Shown: positions 10,563-21,448, counted from the first letter of the stretch. The stretch is 64,000 nt of DNA from Amphiura filiformis (GCF_039555335.1 NC_092646.1:32742880-32806879); one strand, 5' to 3'. Numbers and translations are program-made. The notes: a model not told the origin generated them from the letters alone.

Positions 10563-10999
10563 CGGGCAAGAATATTAAATGACAAGATTATAGGCAATCA
10601 CAACATATGTTCTTGTAATATTACACTGATCTGACATATTAAATAACAAAACACATGACTAGACGGGATCGCACGTGATAAGAAATCACTGATATTTTTC
10701 TAAATCGATGCCACGGTGTTTGCGCGAAGCAATCTAGCTAATAAAATTGGACTTTTTAATAGGCAATCATACGTAACATAATATGCTCTTGCAACATTAC
10801 ACCAATGGAAAATATTAAATTACAAAAGACATCCAAATCCTAGCTGTATAGCTCTAATATTATTATCATAACATGCACTCAATAACATTGACTGGAGTAT
10901 CATAACAGATGTCTTCAAAATCCTTGCTTTAAACACGATGTTTTCTACCTCACACTGAGGCCAATAAACCAAACATTTTTATTCAATGTTTGAGTTAAA

Positions 11000-11490
11000 A
11001 AGGATAGCAACTATTTTAAACTTGCGATTTGGTAGTTCGCAGCATGTTGCGAATGGTAGTGAGCTTTGGCGAAATTAGCATTGATCATTTCAGACCCGTA
11101 ACCAGGATTTATTTGTGGAGGGGCTGATTTTGTGAAAAAGTAGAATTTTTTTCAAAATTTGGACCTTTTATTGGACTAGTGGGGCGGATCCCCCAATGGA
11201 TTTTTTTTTTTTTTTTAAACAAAAGGCATAAAAACACCACTGGGCATTTTGGGAAGGGGCGGACACCCCCCCCCCCACCCCCTGGTTACGAGCCTGGATT
11301 ATTTCACAGCGAGTGTGTAGAAGAATTCAAATATCATAGATATACTATTTTAGGTTCTGTAGTTCTTGATTTATGATGTAAAGAGGGCAAAAACAACAGC
11401 TTTTTTGTGAAACTTACATAACTCATTAACAACAATAAATCAAGCAAGTTTTCCAAGTGTATGATGTAGAATGAGTTTTTGCAAAACATC
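11000..11490 (+). repeat. Dispersed repeat family A, copy 2, interrupted
   Basis: It follows copy 1 (271-545) but is interrupted at 11091-11296 by a small hAT element. After removal of that element and one target duplication the two halves join as in copy 1. Confidence 0.75.
11091..11296. mobile_element. 206-bp hAT-type MITE with 8-bp target duplication
   Basis: The ends are CAGACCCGTAACCAGG and CCTGGTTACGAGCCTG, imperfect inverted repeats with the CAG...CTG termini of hAT elements. The flanks GATCATTT (11083-11090) and GATTATTT (11297-11304) are an 8-bp duplication with one mismatch. Copy 1 of repeat family A shows the empty site. Confidence 0.8.
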
Positions 11491-12119
11491 GAACATTTTC
11501 ATGGCTTGGAGGGGGCGCAAAATCGATGCTGAATTGGTCAATTTGGCGCCCCCACCCCCTAAGCTGGCGCCCAGGGCACGTGACTCCACCCCCCCCCTTG
11601 TCCCTCCCCTCTCCCCCATCGCTACGTCCAGGGTCGACATCGCTGTTCTAGCCACCATTGGTTTTTTCAAGCGTGTGTGGTAATAATAATGCTCAAAACA
11701 GCTCAAACATGGATTCCGTGTGATCAATAATAGAAAATGCATCTATTATAATTGTAAATTGCGCTTTTACTAGTGTGCATTCTCATCATTATATTGTCAT
11801 TTAAACACACAATGACATAATGCTCTTATGTTGTATTCGTATTACGTGGGTTTTGGATGTCGACATTTTCCCATGATGCACTGCGTATTTTGGCATCTCC
11901 CCAGTAACCATGGTAACCGCTGGAGTTGCACCAAATAAGTTCCCCCTCCACCTGTACTTTTATTCAGTATCGAGTCAGGTATAAACCGACCGGGTTTTAT
12001 CTGTCTCACTTCCCTGATTTATCATACACTTTTCGATCGGCAATGTTGAAAAAAAAATTTGAACATTGAACAACAAAACAAATAAATGAGACTAAGAAAG
12101 TACAACTCTTTTCCTGTAG
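11491..12119. other. Intron sequence, GC-rich low-complexity patch at 11510-11665
   Basis: A C-rich patch (GGCGCCCCCACCCCCTAAGC and similar) resembles degraded MITE tails seen again at 21545-21840. The rest to the acceptor at 12119 is unremarkable. I looked for further 72-nt LRR exons here and found none. Confidence 0.4.
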
Positions 12120-12191
12120 AGTTCTTTCTGCGTCAGGAGAAGACGTTTTACAACCGGGATGGTTCAAATGGTTCACATTTCTTCACACCCT
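12120..12191 (+). CDS. LRR exon 1 of those found (72 nt)
   Basis: It follows the acceptor TTTTCCTGTAG and precedes the donor CCCT|GTAAGTG. The translation VLSASGEDVLQPGWFKWFTF, then LHTL, fits the 24-residue LRR frame (hydrophobic positions, F near residue 15). It enters in phase 2, so an upstream exon ending in phase 2 is required but was not seen. Confidence 0.8.
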
Positions 12192-12473
12192 GTAAGTGTT
12201 TCAATGAGAATGACCAGGGGTGGTTATTAGTGGAAATTAGGGTACGGGGAAGTGCGGTAGATTCGGGGTACATTTTCGGCCATTTAGTTTAGATTAGGTG
12301 TGCATTTTCAGCCATTTTAGTTTATTGATGTCTGAAAATTTTGGTATAATTTCGGGTCTGTTTTTCGTTATCATCATCACCATCATCATCATCATCATCA
12401 TCATTATCATCATCATCATCATCATCATCATTATCATCATCATCATCGTCATCATCATCGTCATCATCATCAG

Positions 12474-12518
<45 letters not shown>

Positions 12519-15500
12519 TATCATCATCATCATTATCATCATCATCATTATCATATCATCATCATCATCATCATCATCATTATCATCATCATCATCATCA
12601 TCACCATCTTCCTCCTCCTCTTCATCATCACCATTATCATCACCATTTATTCTTATATCATACCAGGTCAATTACAAGGAGCAGCATTCAACATGTACCA
12701 AGGTATGCGTATTATGGTACGTTCAATTTAAGGAGGATGTAAGTAATAATTCATTTTGCTAGAGTTAACTATACGTTTTCAGCGATTCATCTTGGCAATT
12801 GACAGCTTAAATATTCCCTGTCCTTCTTGAGATGACCAATGTACCAGTTGTTCATACAACCATGGTTGTTTTAGTCCAACGTTCAAGGAAGAGATCTTCG
12901 CCTGAGGCAATTTATTGTCAATGTTGACAGTTGGTAACAGGTGTCACACTGGAAGCATGGTTGAATGAATCATTAAAACAAACAACGTTTGTAAAATAGG
13001 ACCTATTGTTTAAGGAACATGCAGCGTAATGCTTAATTTTGAACAGAAAATCATTATTGTTCTAGCTTTCATTAACTTCAACTTTAGTCACAAATATGAC
13101 TTGTAACCACGCAATGAGCGTAAAGTCGCAAGTTGGTAGTTTCGACATTTCCTGGCTGCTTAGTCACACATATGACCTGCTACCACGAAATGAGCGTAAA
13201 GTCGCAAGTTGGTAGTTTCGACATTTCCTGGCTGCTGAGTTGATGTTTTTTGTTTCACACGCACCTGCTCACGCCAAAAGTACGTATGTATGTCCTTTGT
13301 GAATGGGAGCGCAATGGGCCATTCCAGAAAGGACACACTACTGGCTTGAATAGGTGCGCGGCAAACAAAGAACATCAACTTAGCAGCCTACCAACTTGCG
13401 ACGTTACGCTCATTTCGTGGTAGCAGGTTAAAAATACTTCAGCCCATGATCACAAATGTCATGCACACGATATTCGTTGGGTCAAAGATCACATAATAGG
13501 TATCGATGGTCAAAAATCAACCATGTGAGCAAACAATCTGATCAAGCTAATCTGTAAGTTTGTAGGATGTACAGTTGAGCCATTACAACTTTCTTGAACT
13601 TTTTTCATAGCGACTTATCTTACAACAATATCTCCTTGTCGGAAGTAAACTTTTTTGAAGATACACCATTACTGGAAGAATTGTAAGTAATGGACCAGAC
13701 TGGTCTTATTTTATATAACGCAAGTAACAATTTCATCATTTATCAGCTTCCGGTTTTAAAATCAGATATTGTAGATTATTTCATTTTTTGGCTGTCCGGC
13801 TGTCGCTTTTTCATTCATCATAAAATCACTTGTCGAAATAATATCACTCTAAAAATAAGTATTTTTTCTACAAATAAGTCGTATGGTATTACATTGACCA
13901 ACTTTATACGACAAAGAGTGACTCATATTGCATTAATTTCACTTTGAATAATGGTTGAATAATCAGTGATTTTTGGTAAAAACCTCGGGCCACGTGTTTA
14001 ATTTTAACGGTTTTGTATTATTTGAAAGTGTTATTTTGAAAGTGTTAACGTTTTCAGTATTAGCCAGGGTTCAAAGTCATCATACAATCCAACTTTGCTT
14101 CTTGAATGTTTCGATTTCAAAAGTTAAGAGTATAGAATCATTATCCATATTTCAATGCGTCTTTTATATCATTGGGCCCATAATTCTTCAAACTGCAGGT
14201 ATTTATGGAACATATCATCAGCAAATATCTACCAAACAACTTTTGCAAATTTAAGTAATCTCCAAATACTGTAAGTATCGTTAGTTCATTAGTTACCACG
14301 GATGTATTTGATAAGAAAAATGGGTAACTACATGGACGTACTGAACGATTACCAAAATCAACGATTCCATGATGAAATGGTACAAACAAATTAAGAACAT
14401 TAAAAATTTAAACTGGAAACATCATCTTTTGCATTCCCAAGACTACACCAAACCACATTGTTAAGTTCCTTCACGGTCCGAAAATACATGTGGAATGCCT
14501 CCCGAAAGAAAAGGTCACCATAAGCGGTCGATAAACGGTAACTTAGTTAATCAACATCAGAACTTTAAATGTGGCAAACATTTTCACATACATCTATCCA
14601 TTCTTTAGTCAAGATAAAAGACAAGAGTGGGCCAAGTATTGAGCCTTGTAGCACAGATGATTGATTGAATCGTTGTATGTGAAATTTCACACACACACAC
14701 CAATTACATAAATAGGAAATGGGGAATATGACTTATAATACGTTGTGTTTTGACAGCGTTCTTGGCCAGAAGAAAAACATAAGCGAAGAAACAGTGATAG
14801 AGAATGGTATTTTTAGCACCCTGGATAATCTGAAATTACTGTAAGTTTGTTGAAATGCATATAACAATCCGTAGATTTATGATTATAGTTTTAGTTAAAA
14901 TACAAGGATATGCTTAGTGCGTTCATTTTGAATGATTAAAAACTAAATATAATTCGATGATTCTTAAATGGTTATCTTAATAAGGAAACAACCCTCGCGT
15001 CGTCATCATGCTTTGTTGGTCCATTGGCAGCATATGGTGGAAGTCAAGTTTTATGTATTCTGTTATGACTTCAAACTAAACTATTGAAAATATCAATGAC
15101 TTGAATACTTCTCTTATATTTCTATTCTCCAGCTACAAACCTGTAGGTCCAGCGATTTGAAAAGAATTTTTTTCATGAAATCCTCTATTAAATTTTCAAA
15201 TAAAGAAAAATCAAAATTAGTTTCTAAGTCAATTGAACTCATATATTACCAAGGTAATTGAACATTTCGTTGTATTTCAGATATGTTGCCGATCACAGGC
15301 TTTGTTGTCACGCACCAAACCACACTAAATGCATCACAGTAGAACAGCAACCACCGCTTTTCCTCTGCGGGAGTTTGATGCAAAATAAAATCCTCAGAAT
15401 TTCTATGTGGATCTTTGCCTTTTCTTCAACCATTGGAAACTTAATAGCTTTAACTATCCGAATGCGAGCAAAAACAGTAAATGATATCCAAAAAGTTAGC

Positions 15501-16384
15501 GTAGTTCTCATTGCAAACTTATCAATTGCAGATATGTTAATGGGTGTTTACATGTTTTTTATTATCTATGCGGACTTATTTTATGCAGACGATTACTATT
15601 TGTATTCAGATAATTGGCGGGAAAGTGGTTCTTGTAAAATTGCCAACTTGTTGTGGTTTTGTCTGTCGAAACCTCCTTGTTCATTATTGTACTCATTACT
15701 ATTGATAGATATTTAGGTTTAGTTTATCCTTTCAATATCTCGAGACACTTACGTCGCAAATCTGCTTTGCTTGCAGTTTGCGCCATTTGGCTTACAACCA
15801 TTCCGTTAAGCTTATCAACATCCCTTTTTGCTGGTAAGCAGTACGGTGTTTATATCATATCAGATGTATGTATTGGAATACCCCTTATAAAACAAATCTT
15901 GAGTTTTGACGCGAGCAATAATGATATTCTAAACACCATATCGGGTGAAGCACTTACCAGCAAAGAGTCTGTTGAATTTGGCATCTGGTATTTTCCTGTC
16001 GTCATTTTTCTTGGTTTAAATTTCCTTTTGCTGCTCGTAATCATAATATTATATGTGGTGATATTTATAGCTGTTCGTAATTCAAGGAAAGTAAATCCCA
16101 CTAAACGAATGAAAGAGAATATTCTGATAGCGATACGAATGGTATTGTTTGTAAGTACAAATTGTCTGTGCTGGCTGCCCATAATTATCATGGGTATATT
16201 GTCTCAAAGTGGACTGGTTGTTTTCCCGATAGAAATGTATCATTGGGTAGTAGTCTTTCTTTTACCCATTAATTCCTCTCTTAACCCATTTCTGTATACG
16301 TTAATGGGTGTGATCACCAATGCTATAACAGAACGTACGGAGAGAAAGGAACAGGCAGAAAATAAGAAACTTAGTAATATGTAG
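12120..16384 (+). CDS. LRR-containing GPCR, relaxin-receptor / GRL101-like (LGR type C), frame broken in TM3
   Basis: Six exons join in consistent phase 2: 12120-12191, 12667-12738, 13611-13682, 14199-14270, 14757-14840 and 15281-16384. The first five each encode one leucine-rich repeat; four are exactly 72 nt, the classical LGR exon size. The last carries the cysteine-rich hinge (LCCHAPNHTKC), seven helices, ITIDRY at TM3, CLCWLP at TM6 and NPFLY at TM7, ending in TAG at 16382-16384. The family binds relaxin-like or glycoprotein-type ligands at the cell surface and signals through G proteins. The reading frame shifts by one base near 15650, inside TM3, while everything downstream stays open. 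This means either a recent pseudogene, an allele, or a sequencing deletion. More LRR exons are expected upstream but were not found; the LDLa exon at 1288 probably belongs to it. Confidence 0.85.
12371..12645. repeat. (ATC)n microsatellite, about 275 bp
   Basis: Nearly uninterrupted CAT/ATC triplets with scattered TTA and GTC variants, ending in TCC- and ACC-rich triplets. It produces artefactual poly-Ile and poly-Met open frames. It ends only about 20 bp before the acceptor of the next LRR exon, in place of an ordinary polypyrimidine tract. Confidence 0.95.
12667..12738 (+). CDS. LRR exon 2 (72 nt)
   Basis: It is bounded by ATACCAG and GGAT|GTAAGTAA. In phase 2 it encodes SITRSSIQHVPRYAYYGTF then NLRR, a good LGR-type repeat (IxxVPxxAF-like). 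The split codon AT|C joins to the next exon as Ile, giving the continuous LRRIDLSYNNIS. Confidence 0.85.
13095..13429. mobile_element. Intronic MITE with CTACCACGAAATGAGCGTA inverted repeats
   Basis: The left arm ACCTGCTACCACGAAATGAG (from about 13174) is mirrored by CTCATTTCGTGGTAGCAGGT ending near 13429; pairing continues through GTCGCAAGTTGGTAG. A partial extra copy of the left arm lies in tandem at about 13100-13160. No coding capacity. Confidence 0.75.
13611..13682 (+). CDS. LRR exon 3 (72 nt)
   Basis: It lies between the acceptor TTTTTCATAG and the donor GAATT|GTAAGTAA. The translation DLSYNNISLSEVNFFEDTPL then LEE is a textbook repeat (LSxNxI...F...L..L). Phase 2 on both sides matches its neighbours. 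Confidence 0.9.
14199..14270 (+). CDS. LRR exon 4 (72 nt)
   Basis: It is flanked by AAACTGCAG and TACT|GTAAGTATC. It reads YLWNISSANIYQTTFANLSN then LQI, with the conserved I, F and L positions. It joins exon 3 as a Leu codon (TT|G). Confidence 0.9.
14598..14665 (-). pseudogene. Short fossil of a LINE reverse transcriptase in an LGR intron
   Basis: Read on the minus strand, one frame gives SSVLQGSILGPLLSFIL, matching the QGSILGPLL motif B region of CR1/L2/Jockey-type reverse transcriptases (compare GVPQGSILGPL near 51690). No adjoining frame is recognisable. The match is short but specific. Confidence 0.55.
14757..14840 (+). CDS. LRR exon 5 (84 nt, enlarged repeat)
   Basis: It is bounded by GTTTTGACAG and TTACT|GTAAGTT and is in phase with its neighbours. 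It encodes VLGQKKNISEETVIENGIF then STLDNLKLL. Four extra residues sit before the conserved F compared with the 24-residue repeats, plausibly a loop near the ligand-binding end of the LRR arc. Confidence 0.85.
15281..16384 (+). CDS. Terminal exon: hinge and seven-helix domain, with one-base frame break
   Basis: The acceptor is TTGTATTTCAG. The frame first gives the hinge (RLCCHAP, then a Cys before TM1), TM1 ISMWIFAFSSTIGNLIAL, TM2 IANLSIADMLMGVYMFFII and the TM3 entry SCKIANLL. At about 15645-15660 the frame changes; the next frame gives SVETSLFIIVLITIDRYLG and continues through TM4-TM7 to the stop. Restoring the usual spacing between the TM3 cysteine and the S-x-E-x-S motif needs one more base, so a single-base deletion is simplest. 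DRY, CWLP and NPxxY are intact, which argues that the break is recent or technical. Confidence 0.85.
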
Positions 16385-16443
16385 TGACAAATGTGCATAT
16401 TAGAGACATTGCGATTTTCCAATTACGTTTTCACGTACGTTAA

Positions 16444-17677
16444 GGGCGTACTACACCCATATATTGGTTTGATTGGTCTAAAAAAATATTTTTTCATTTA
16501 TAGCGAGGCGATATATGCACGGATCATGTGAAATAAAAAAAATTAAAAAAAATAAATAAAAAAGGTGTTTTTAAACCATTGCATAGTAAGTCATTTTAGC
16601 CCTATATATTTTTTGTTTACCGTATCCTGGTAACTCAGATGCGTGTTTCATAACAAACCATAATTTATTCTTTTCAACATGTTCAAGTAGGGTACATGAA
16701 TAGAATACATTAAATCCTTTGTTATACTCTCTATAGAAAATCTAGTGGTGCTTGCAAAATATATAACACTGAATAAATTAAATAAACACTTACACAATAG
16801 ATGCATAGTCATTAGTCAATTTGATATTGATGTTGTTATTGATGTGTTGTTAGGAGAAGAAAAGGCTATTAGGTCACCGTATGTCAGGTTATAGGTCAAT
16901 TGGTTCAGGTCAAATTTAAGCATCAATTTTGAATACACATGTGAGAGTCTGTGATACAAAATGTATCATAATGAGGAATAATTTTGATATTCTGTCTTTA
17001 ACTGGATATATATCGAGAAGTGCAAGGTGGATATACTAATATACCTTGGGATGTAAATGGTGAGTACAATTTAGAATGCCTAGTTGAGATGGATTTCACA
17101 AATAAATATAAAATAGTTACCAAAATCACAAAAGCTAAGCTTACGGAAAACTACCCAATATGGTGGTATAGGTGACAAGAAATACAATTTTTTCAACATT
17201 GCTGTAGTATGGTTGTGGTAACCTGTTACCTATGGCTTAATTAAGTTTCAGTGAAATAATGTCGCAAGTTAAAAATACAAAATATAGCTCAACATTGAAA
17301 ATAGAAGCATTTTAACCAGTTCCTTTTTTGATAGTTGTGGAGCACCAAGTTCATGAAGTCATAAAAGAAATCAGGAACCACTTATTCCCATTTTACATAT
17401 CAACTTTATTTCCCTAACGTGTTAGCAACACATATCCAAAATGTTAACGAAATCCGTTGATATTAAGCTTTCCAAAATGAAGTGAATTTAAATCATCAGT
17501 GATGTACCACCTTTTGGCTTCTACTTTTAAAAGCATGTAAGCTACGTTGATACCGATGCCACCAATAAAACGAGAAGATTTGCCCTTCATTTTGCATACC
17601 ACTTTGTCCAATTTTTTTTTTGTAATTTCTTCACAAAATGCAAAAATGCAAAAAAAATCAATGGGTGTAGTACCCCC
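16444..17677. mobile_element. TTAA-flanked non-autonomous element (piggyBac-like), 1.23 kb
   Basis: The termini GGGCGTACTACACCCAT and ATGGGTGTAGTACCCCC are inverted repeats with one mismatch. Both are flanked by TTAA (16440-16443 and 17678-17681), the target-site signature of piggyBac-type insertion. The interior has no transposase frame. It begins 59 bp after the receptor stop codon, so it may supply receptor 3' untranslated sequence. Confidence 0.8.
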
Positions 17678-17689
17678 TTAATACGAACG

Positions 17690-18040
17690 GTTTTACGTAG
17701 CTATTCGCTAGCGAAGTTTCGTAATTAATCAGATTAACTACCATAGCAATAGGTAAAATTTTGAATATACCGCGCTGCACTACAAGCTGCACTGGGGTGA
17801 TAAATGGCTGCATGATGCGCACTTCCAACCTTTGCTTTGCTCTCCTTACCTAACCCCTCTTTCTCCCTGCATGCAATTGCCTTTCTCCCGCATGCTGCTT
17901 ACCCTTTGCTTTACTTTGATTTGCTATTCTTATATACTATACTTAAGGTTGTAGACGCAGGAGTCAATTCCATCAGTCCTCCTGTTCCTAATCGCCTCTC
18001 TGTAGTTACCAACCCCACGTTCTCGAAGATTGCATGTCAA
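17690..18040. repeat. Fragment of the CTATTGCTATGGTAGTTAAT foldback family, then unassigned sequence
   Basis: At 17700-17760 the words AGCTATTCGCTAGCGAAGT and GATTAACTACCATAGCAATAG match the centre and arm of the foldback element at 20648-20967. From about 17830 to 18040 the sequence is pyrimidine-rich and unrecognised. Confidence 0.55.
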
Positions 18041-18327
18041 TCGCGGACCACCTGTTACGGCTTTGCCTTGCGGCATAGTTAACAGACGGGGGCTCTGGGG
18101 GCAATAGCCTATGGCCTGAAAGGTTGCTGGAGCAGTCTGGAAGGCTATAGAATATTGCTTACGGGAAGGAAAACCCTTAGGAAGGGGCCCTTACGTGTAT
18201 ATTTAAGGCAAGTGGCTGGTGGCCCGTCCCTATGTAAGTAATGCAACAACTCACCCGACTGGGAAGTCATTGGCCGTGTGCCCAGTATGTAAAGCAGGTC
18301 AATACTCTTAAAGAGTAATCTCCTATC

Positions 18328-18850
18328 ATGAAAGTCGTCCCCCCGTTACGGCCCCGAGTCCCGGTGGTTGCTCGTCGGCAACAGAGTGGCAGGGGTGCTA
18401 AGAATCCGCCGGATGATTGGTTGCCATCTCCACAGGTACAGCCAGAGGAAGAAACAAGGAAGACAACCAGGATCAGCGTAAGTAGCCGGAAGTCGACAAA
18501 ATACCAAAATGTGACAAAAGCCATAGCTGAGCAGGCGTCAAATACAAGGGGCCGCACTGTGACAAATAAGCCAATTGTGCCAACTCTAACAATGACTGCT
18601 GTAGAGGAACCTACAAAGAAAAGGAGCTCCAGTGGTATTAATATAGGAACCTGGAATGTCAGGACGCTTAGGACGGAAGGTCATTGGGAAATCCTCCTTG
18701 ATGAAGTTAGAAGATTTGGTCTTGACATCCTTGGACTCTGCGAAACACATCTGACAGAATCCGAGACACTCATCAACAAAGATGAATACACCATCCTTCT
18801 AGCAGGTAGGAAAGATGGCATTGGAAGAGAAGGTGTTGGGCTTCTAACAT
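18328..18850 (+). pseudogene. RTE LINE: N-terminal linker and first half of endonuclease
   Basis: About 105 residues of basic, Ser/Thr-rich linker lead into IGTWNVRTLRTEGHWEILLD, then DILGLCETHLTES and GRKDGIGREGVGLL. These hold the conserved Asn and the metal-binding Glu of the exonuclease-endonuclease-phosphatase fold. The frame stops at a TAG created by the insertion at 18851; before insertion it would have read on into the segment starting at 20081. Confidence 0.8.
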
Positions 18851-20070
18851 AGAACAATACCTGGAAGCGGCACTAGAAATTAGCATGAGGCCGCATTGAT
18901 ATGTAAATAGCGTATTGTTATCTAAATTTGTGCCCAGGCTTATAGAGGGTGGTAGTCATGTTATGCAGACAGAGAATGGCTCGATGCGCCAGGCATGTCA
19001 AATTGCTGAGTGAATGTGTATAAATCCCCTTTCTGTATATGTAATAGGCTAGTATATTTCGTGTACCAGTTTGTTCAACAAACAAATTAGTATTATATTA
19101 AATATAAACTTTGAAATTTATGTGAATTTCAAGTGCAGAGCTCCGAAATCTAGCTAAGTCGTGTGGTGTGAAATTATGCTGTGTGACCCCCTCTGCGTGG
19201 TAGAATTATATTCATAAAACATTGAATTTAACAGACATTATGGGCAGCCAACCACGATTTATCAGCATTTAAAAGATATATTAATTAACAAAGATAAATA
19301 ATCAATAATACAAATGACAATTTAACTAGTAAACAAGTCTGAAATCTTAAAATGTTGCCACGTGATTTCCCGAACACATGATATGTCAACATGTGACCAT
19401 TATTCAGATTTACCGTAAATATTTGGAGTATTGTTGCACGGCTTGCACATAGTCGTAGTCAACTGTGCATTTCTTTACCTCCGTATAAAATCAATAATTC
19501 ATGCTGGGAGCCAAGTAACATTCTGTCTGCTAAGTGCAGATTGGTATTTTATTTTACTTGAGAGCATAATAGAAATACATCGGACGAATAAGGCGCCATG
19601 GTGGAAGGTCAGGTCGGGTATCAATGGTTATGGTAACTTCAAATACTACTTGTATTTCACACCTTGCGTCTGTCACATATTTCCTTCATATTATTGACAG
19701 CAAGTCCTAATTTTGACTTTGCTATTGCAAAATGTCATTTCATATCAAATTAGTAGACTTTCTTTGAAAAAACATATCACTGGTGCCTGATGGGAATACC
19801 CGTCCGCCATTTCATTAAACTGGATCGTTTTCGCCTGGTTTGTGCCCAAATGTATTGGGGGCGCGCTGTACTCTCATTGAACAGGCAAAGTTCGCAAAAC
19901 TAACAACGTTGTTATTTGCGAATATCAATTAACATGATCCAAGGGGTCGAACATGAATTATTCATAACGGATCGATAACTGGCCTCACTTTCTAGCTAGT
20001 AAACCAGCGGAATTTTTCATAGGTTTTGCGTTGCTAATAGAACAACCGTGAATTTAGTGTCACCCCCTTG
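18851..20070. mobile_element. Unclassified 1.22-kb insertion inside the RTE endonuclease
   Basis: The flanking words CTTCTAACAT (18841-18850) and CTTCTAATAT (20071-20080) look like a 10-bp target duplication with one mismatch. Deleting the insert and one duplicate restores the endonuclease reading frame. I found no convincing terminal inverted repeat, LTR ends, poly-A tail or coding frame. The duplication length would suit a Mutator-like or a retroposed element, but the class is open. Confidence 0.6.
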
Positions 20071-20080
20071 CTTCTAATAT

Positions 20081-20647
20081 CACAGCCACTTCTTGAATGC
20101 CTTGTCAGCTATGAATCCGTCTCTTCTAGAATCCTAACAGCAAAGTTCAAAATGAAGGATGGAATACTCAACATCATTAATGTTTACGCCCCCACCACTA
20201 CGCACAGTGATGAAGAGAGTGATGAATTTTATGATGGGCTACAACATCACCTTCAGAAAGTTAATAAGAAGGAGAAACTTATCCTTATGGGAGATTTCAA
20301 TGCCAAAATAGGCTCTGACAGTAAAGCTTGGACCCCCGCAATGGGCAAGTATGGTATCGGTAAGATTAACAGCAGAGGGGAGAAACTGTTGGAATTCTGC
20401 ATGCTCCACAAGTTGACAGTTTGTAACACCCACTTCCAGCATAAAGCCTGTAGAGAGGTAACATGGACTTCACCTTGTGGGAAATACAAAAATATGATTG
20501 ACTTTGTCATAACTCAACAGGAGAACCTAAGTACCATCCAGAATTGCCGATCATACTGCTCAGCTGATGTGGGCTCAGATCACAATCTAGTGATCGCTAA
20601 AGTGGTGTCAGCACCAGTCAGAACCAAACGCCTGAAAACAACTCCAA
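20081..20647 (+). pseudogene. RTE LINE: second half of endonuclease
   Basis: It continues with VSSRILTAKF, IINVYAPTTTHSDEESDEFY, LILMGDFNAKIGS, TWTSPCGKYKNMIDFVI and the catalytic SDHNLV. The conserved Asp/Asn, substrate-contacting and His positions are all present, so the domain was intact before the split. The frame runs into the foldback element from about 20648, so the residues after KTTPK are not LINE-derived. Confidence 0.8.
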
Positions 20648-20967
20648 AAGAGACTAATCTTACAGGTGCAAGTGATTATCATTTCTTTGACATCTATGGT
20701 TCAATGCAGAGGTACCGCATGAACGTAGTAGTCATCGTAGTGTATTGTACCTATTGCTATGGTAGTTAATCCGGTTATTACGTAACTTCGGCAGCGTATA
20801 CGCTGGCGAAGTGACGTAGTTAATCGGATTAACTACCATAGCAATAGATTAATACAATTTTGACAATATCGCCCGCACTGCAACGTTCATGCGGTACCAA
20901 TGCATTGAACCATAGATGTCAAAGAAATGCTAATCACTTGCACCTGTAACATTAGTCTCTTCGAAAA
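20648..20967. mobile_element. Foldback element, about 140-bp arms
   Basis: The left arm (GAGACTAATCTTACAGGTGC...GGTTCAATGCA...TTGCTATGGTAGTTAATC) is mirrored by the right arm ending CCTGTAACATTAGTCTC. The centre is the hairpin ACTTCGGCAGCGTATACGCT GGCGAAGT. It interrupts the LINE. Related fragments lie at 17700-17760 and 21290-21345. Confidence 0.75.
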
Positions 20968-21448
20968 GTGCGGTATTATATTCAATCTATTAAATGCTTG
21001 AAGACAGGTGATGAGTGCAACCTGCTGTAGTGCAGAGAGATCTATAGAGGTTAGTCACGTTACTCATGCGTGACTTCTAACAAAAGGTGCTGGTTCCCGT
21101 AGTATGACTCATTCAAACCAATTCAATGCACGACCTCGGACTTACTTGCATGACTTTGGCGGGCTATTTTGAAACAGTCATGGTTGCACATGCAGATACT
21201 TCTTTTGAAAATCCTAAACAAGGTATATCAGTCGTTGATAAGATAGCAGCTTATAGAACACGGATAACCTCTTATTCAAAAATTGTATTCATCTATTTCT
21301 ATGGTAGTTAATCCGATTATGACGTCACTTCGCCAGCGTATAGAGTAGAAATACAACAATACGTGTACTGTGCTGCTCACAATACATATCGCTTTTGACT
21401 GCATCGTGCATGGATTTCCCCCTTTTATTCAAGATTCAAGATTTGCGT
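20968..21448. other. Unassigned, with a foldback fragment at 21290-21345
   Basis: The fragment TTCTATGGTAGTTAATCCGA then GACGTCACTTCGCCAGCGTAT matches one arm of the 20648-20967 element. Nothing else is recognised. Confidence 0.45.

Larger units (their letters stand above)
18045..20648 (+). mobile_element. RTE-type LINE, 5' region and endonuclease only, split by an insertion
   Basis: A GC-richer leader (18045-18327, with GGTGGCCCGTCCCTATG) precedes a frame encoding an apurinic-type endonuclease in two blocks, 18328-18850 and 20081-20647. No reverse transcriptase follows: at 20648 the sequence enters a foldback element. This is therefore a truncated, dead copy. Motif style (IGTWNVRTL, GRKDGIGREGVGLL, VYAPTT, MGDFNAKIG) is that of the RTE clade. 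Confidence 0.8.

Noticed and set aside
12294..12762. Long poly-Ile/Ser and poly-Met/Asp frames
   Set aside because: Translations of the (ATC)n microsatellite.
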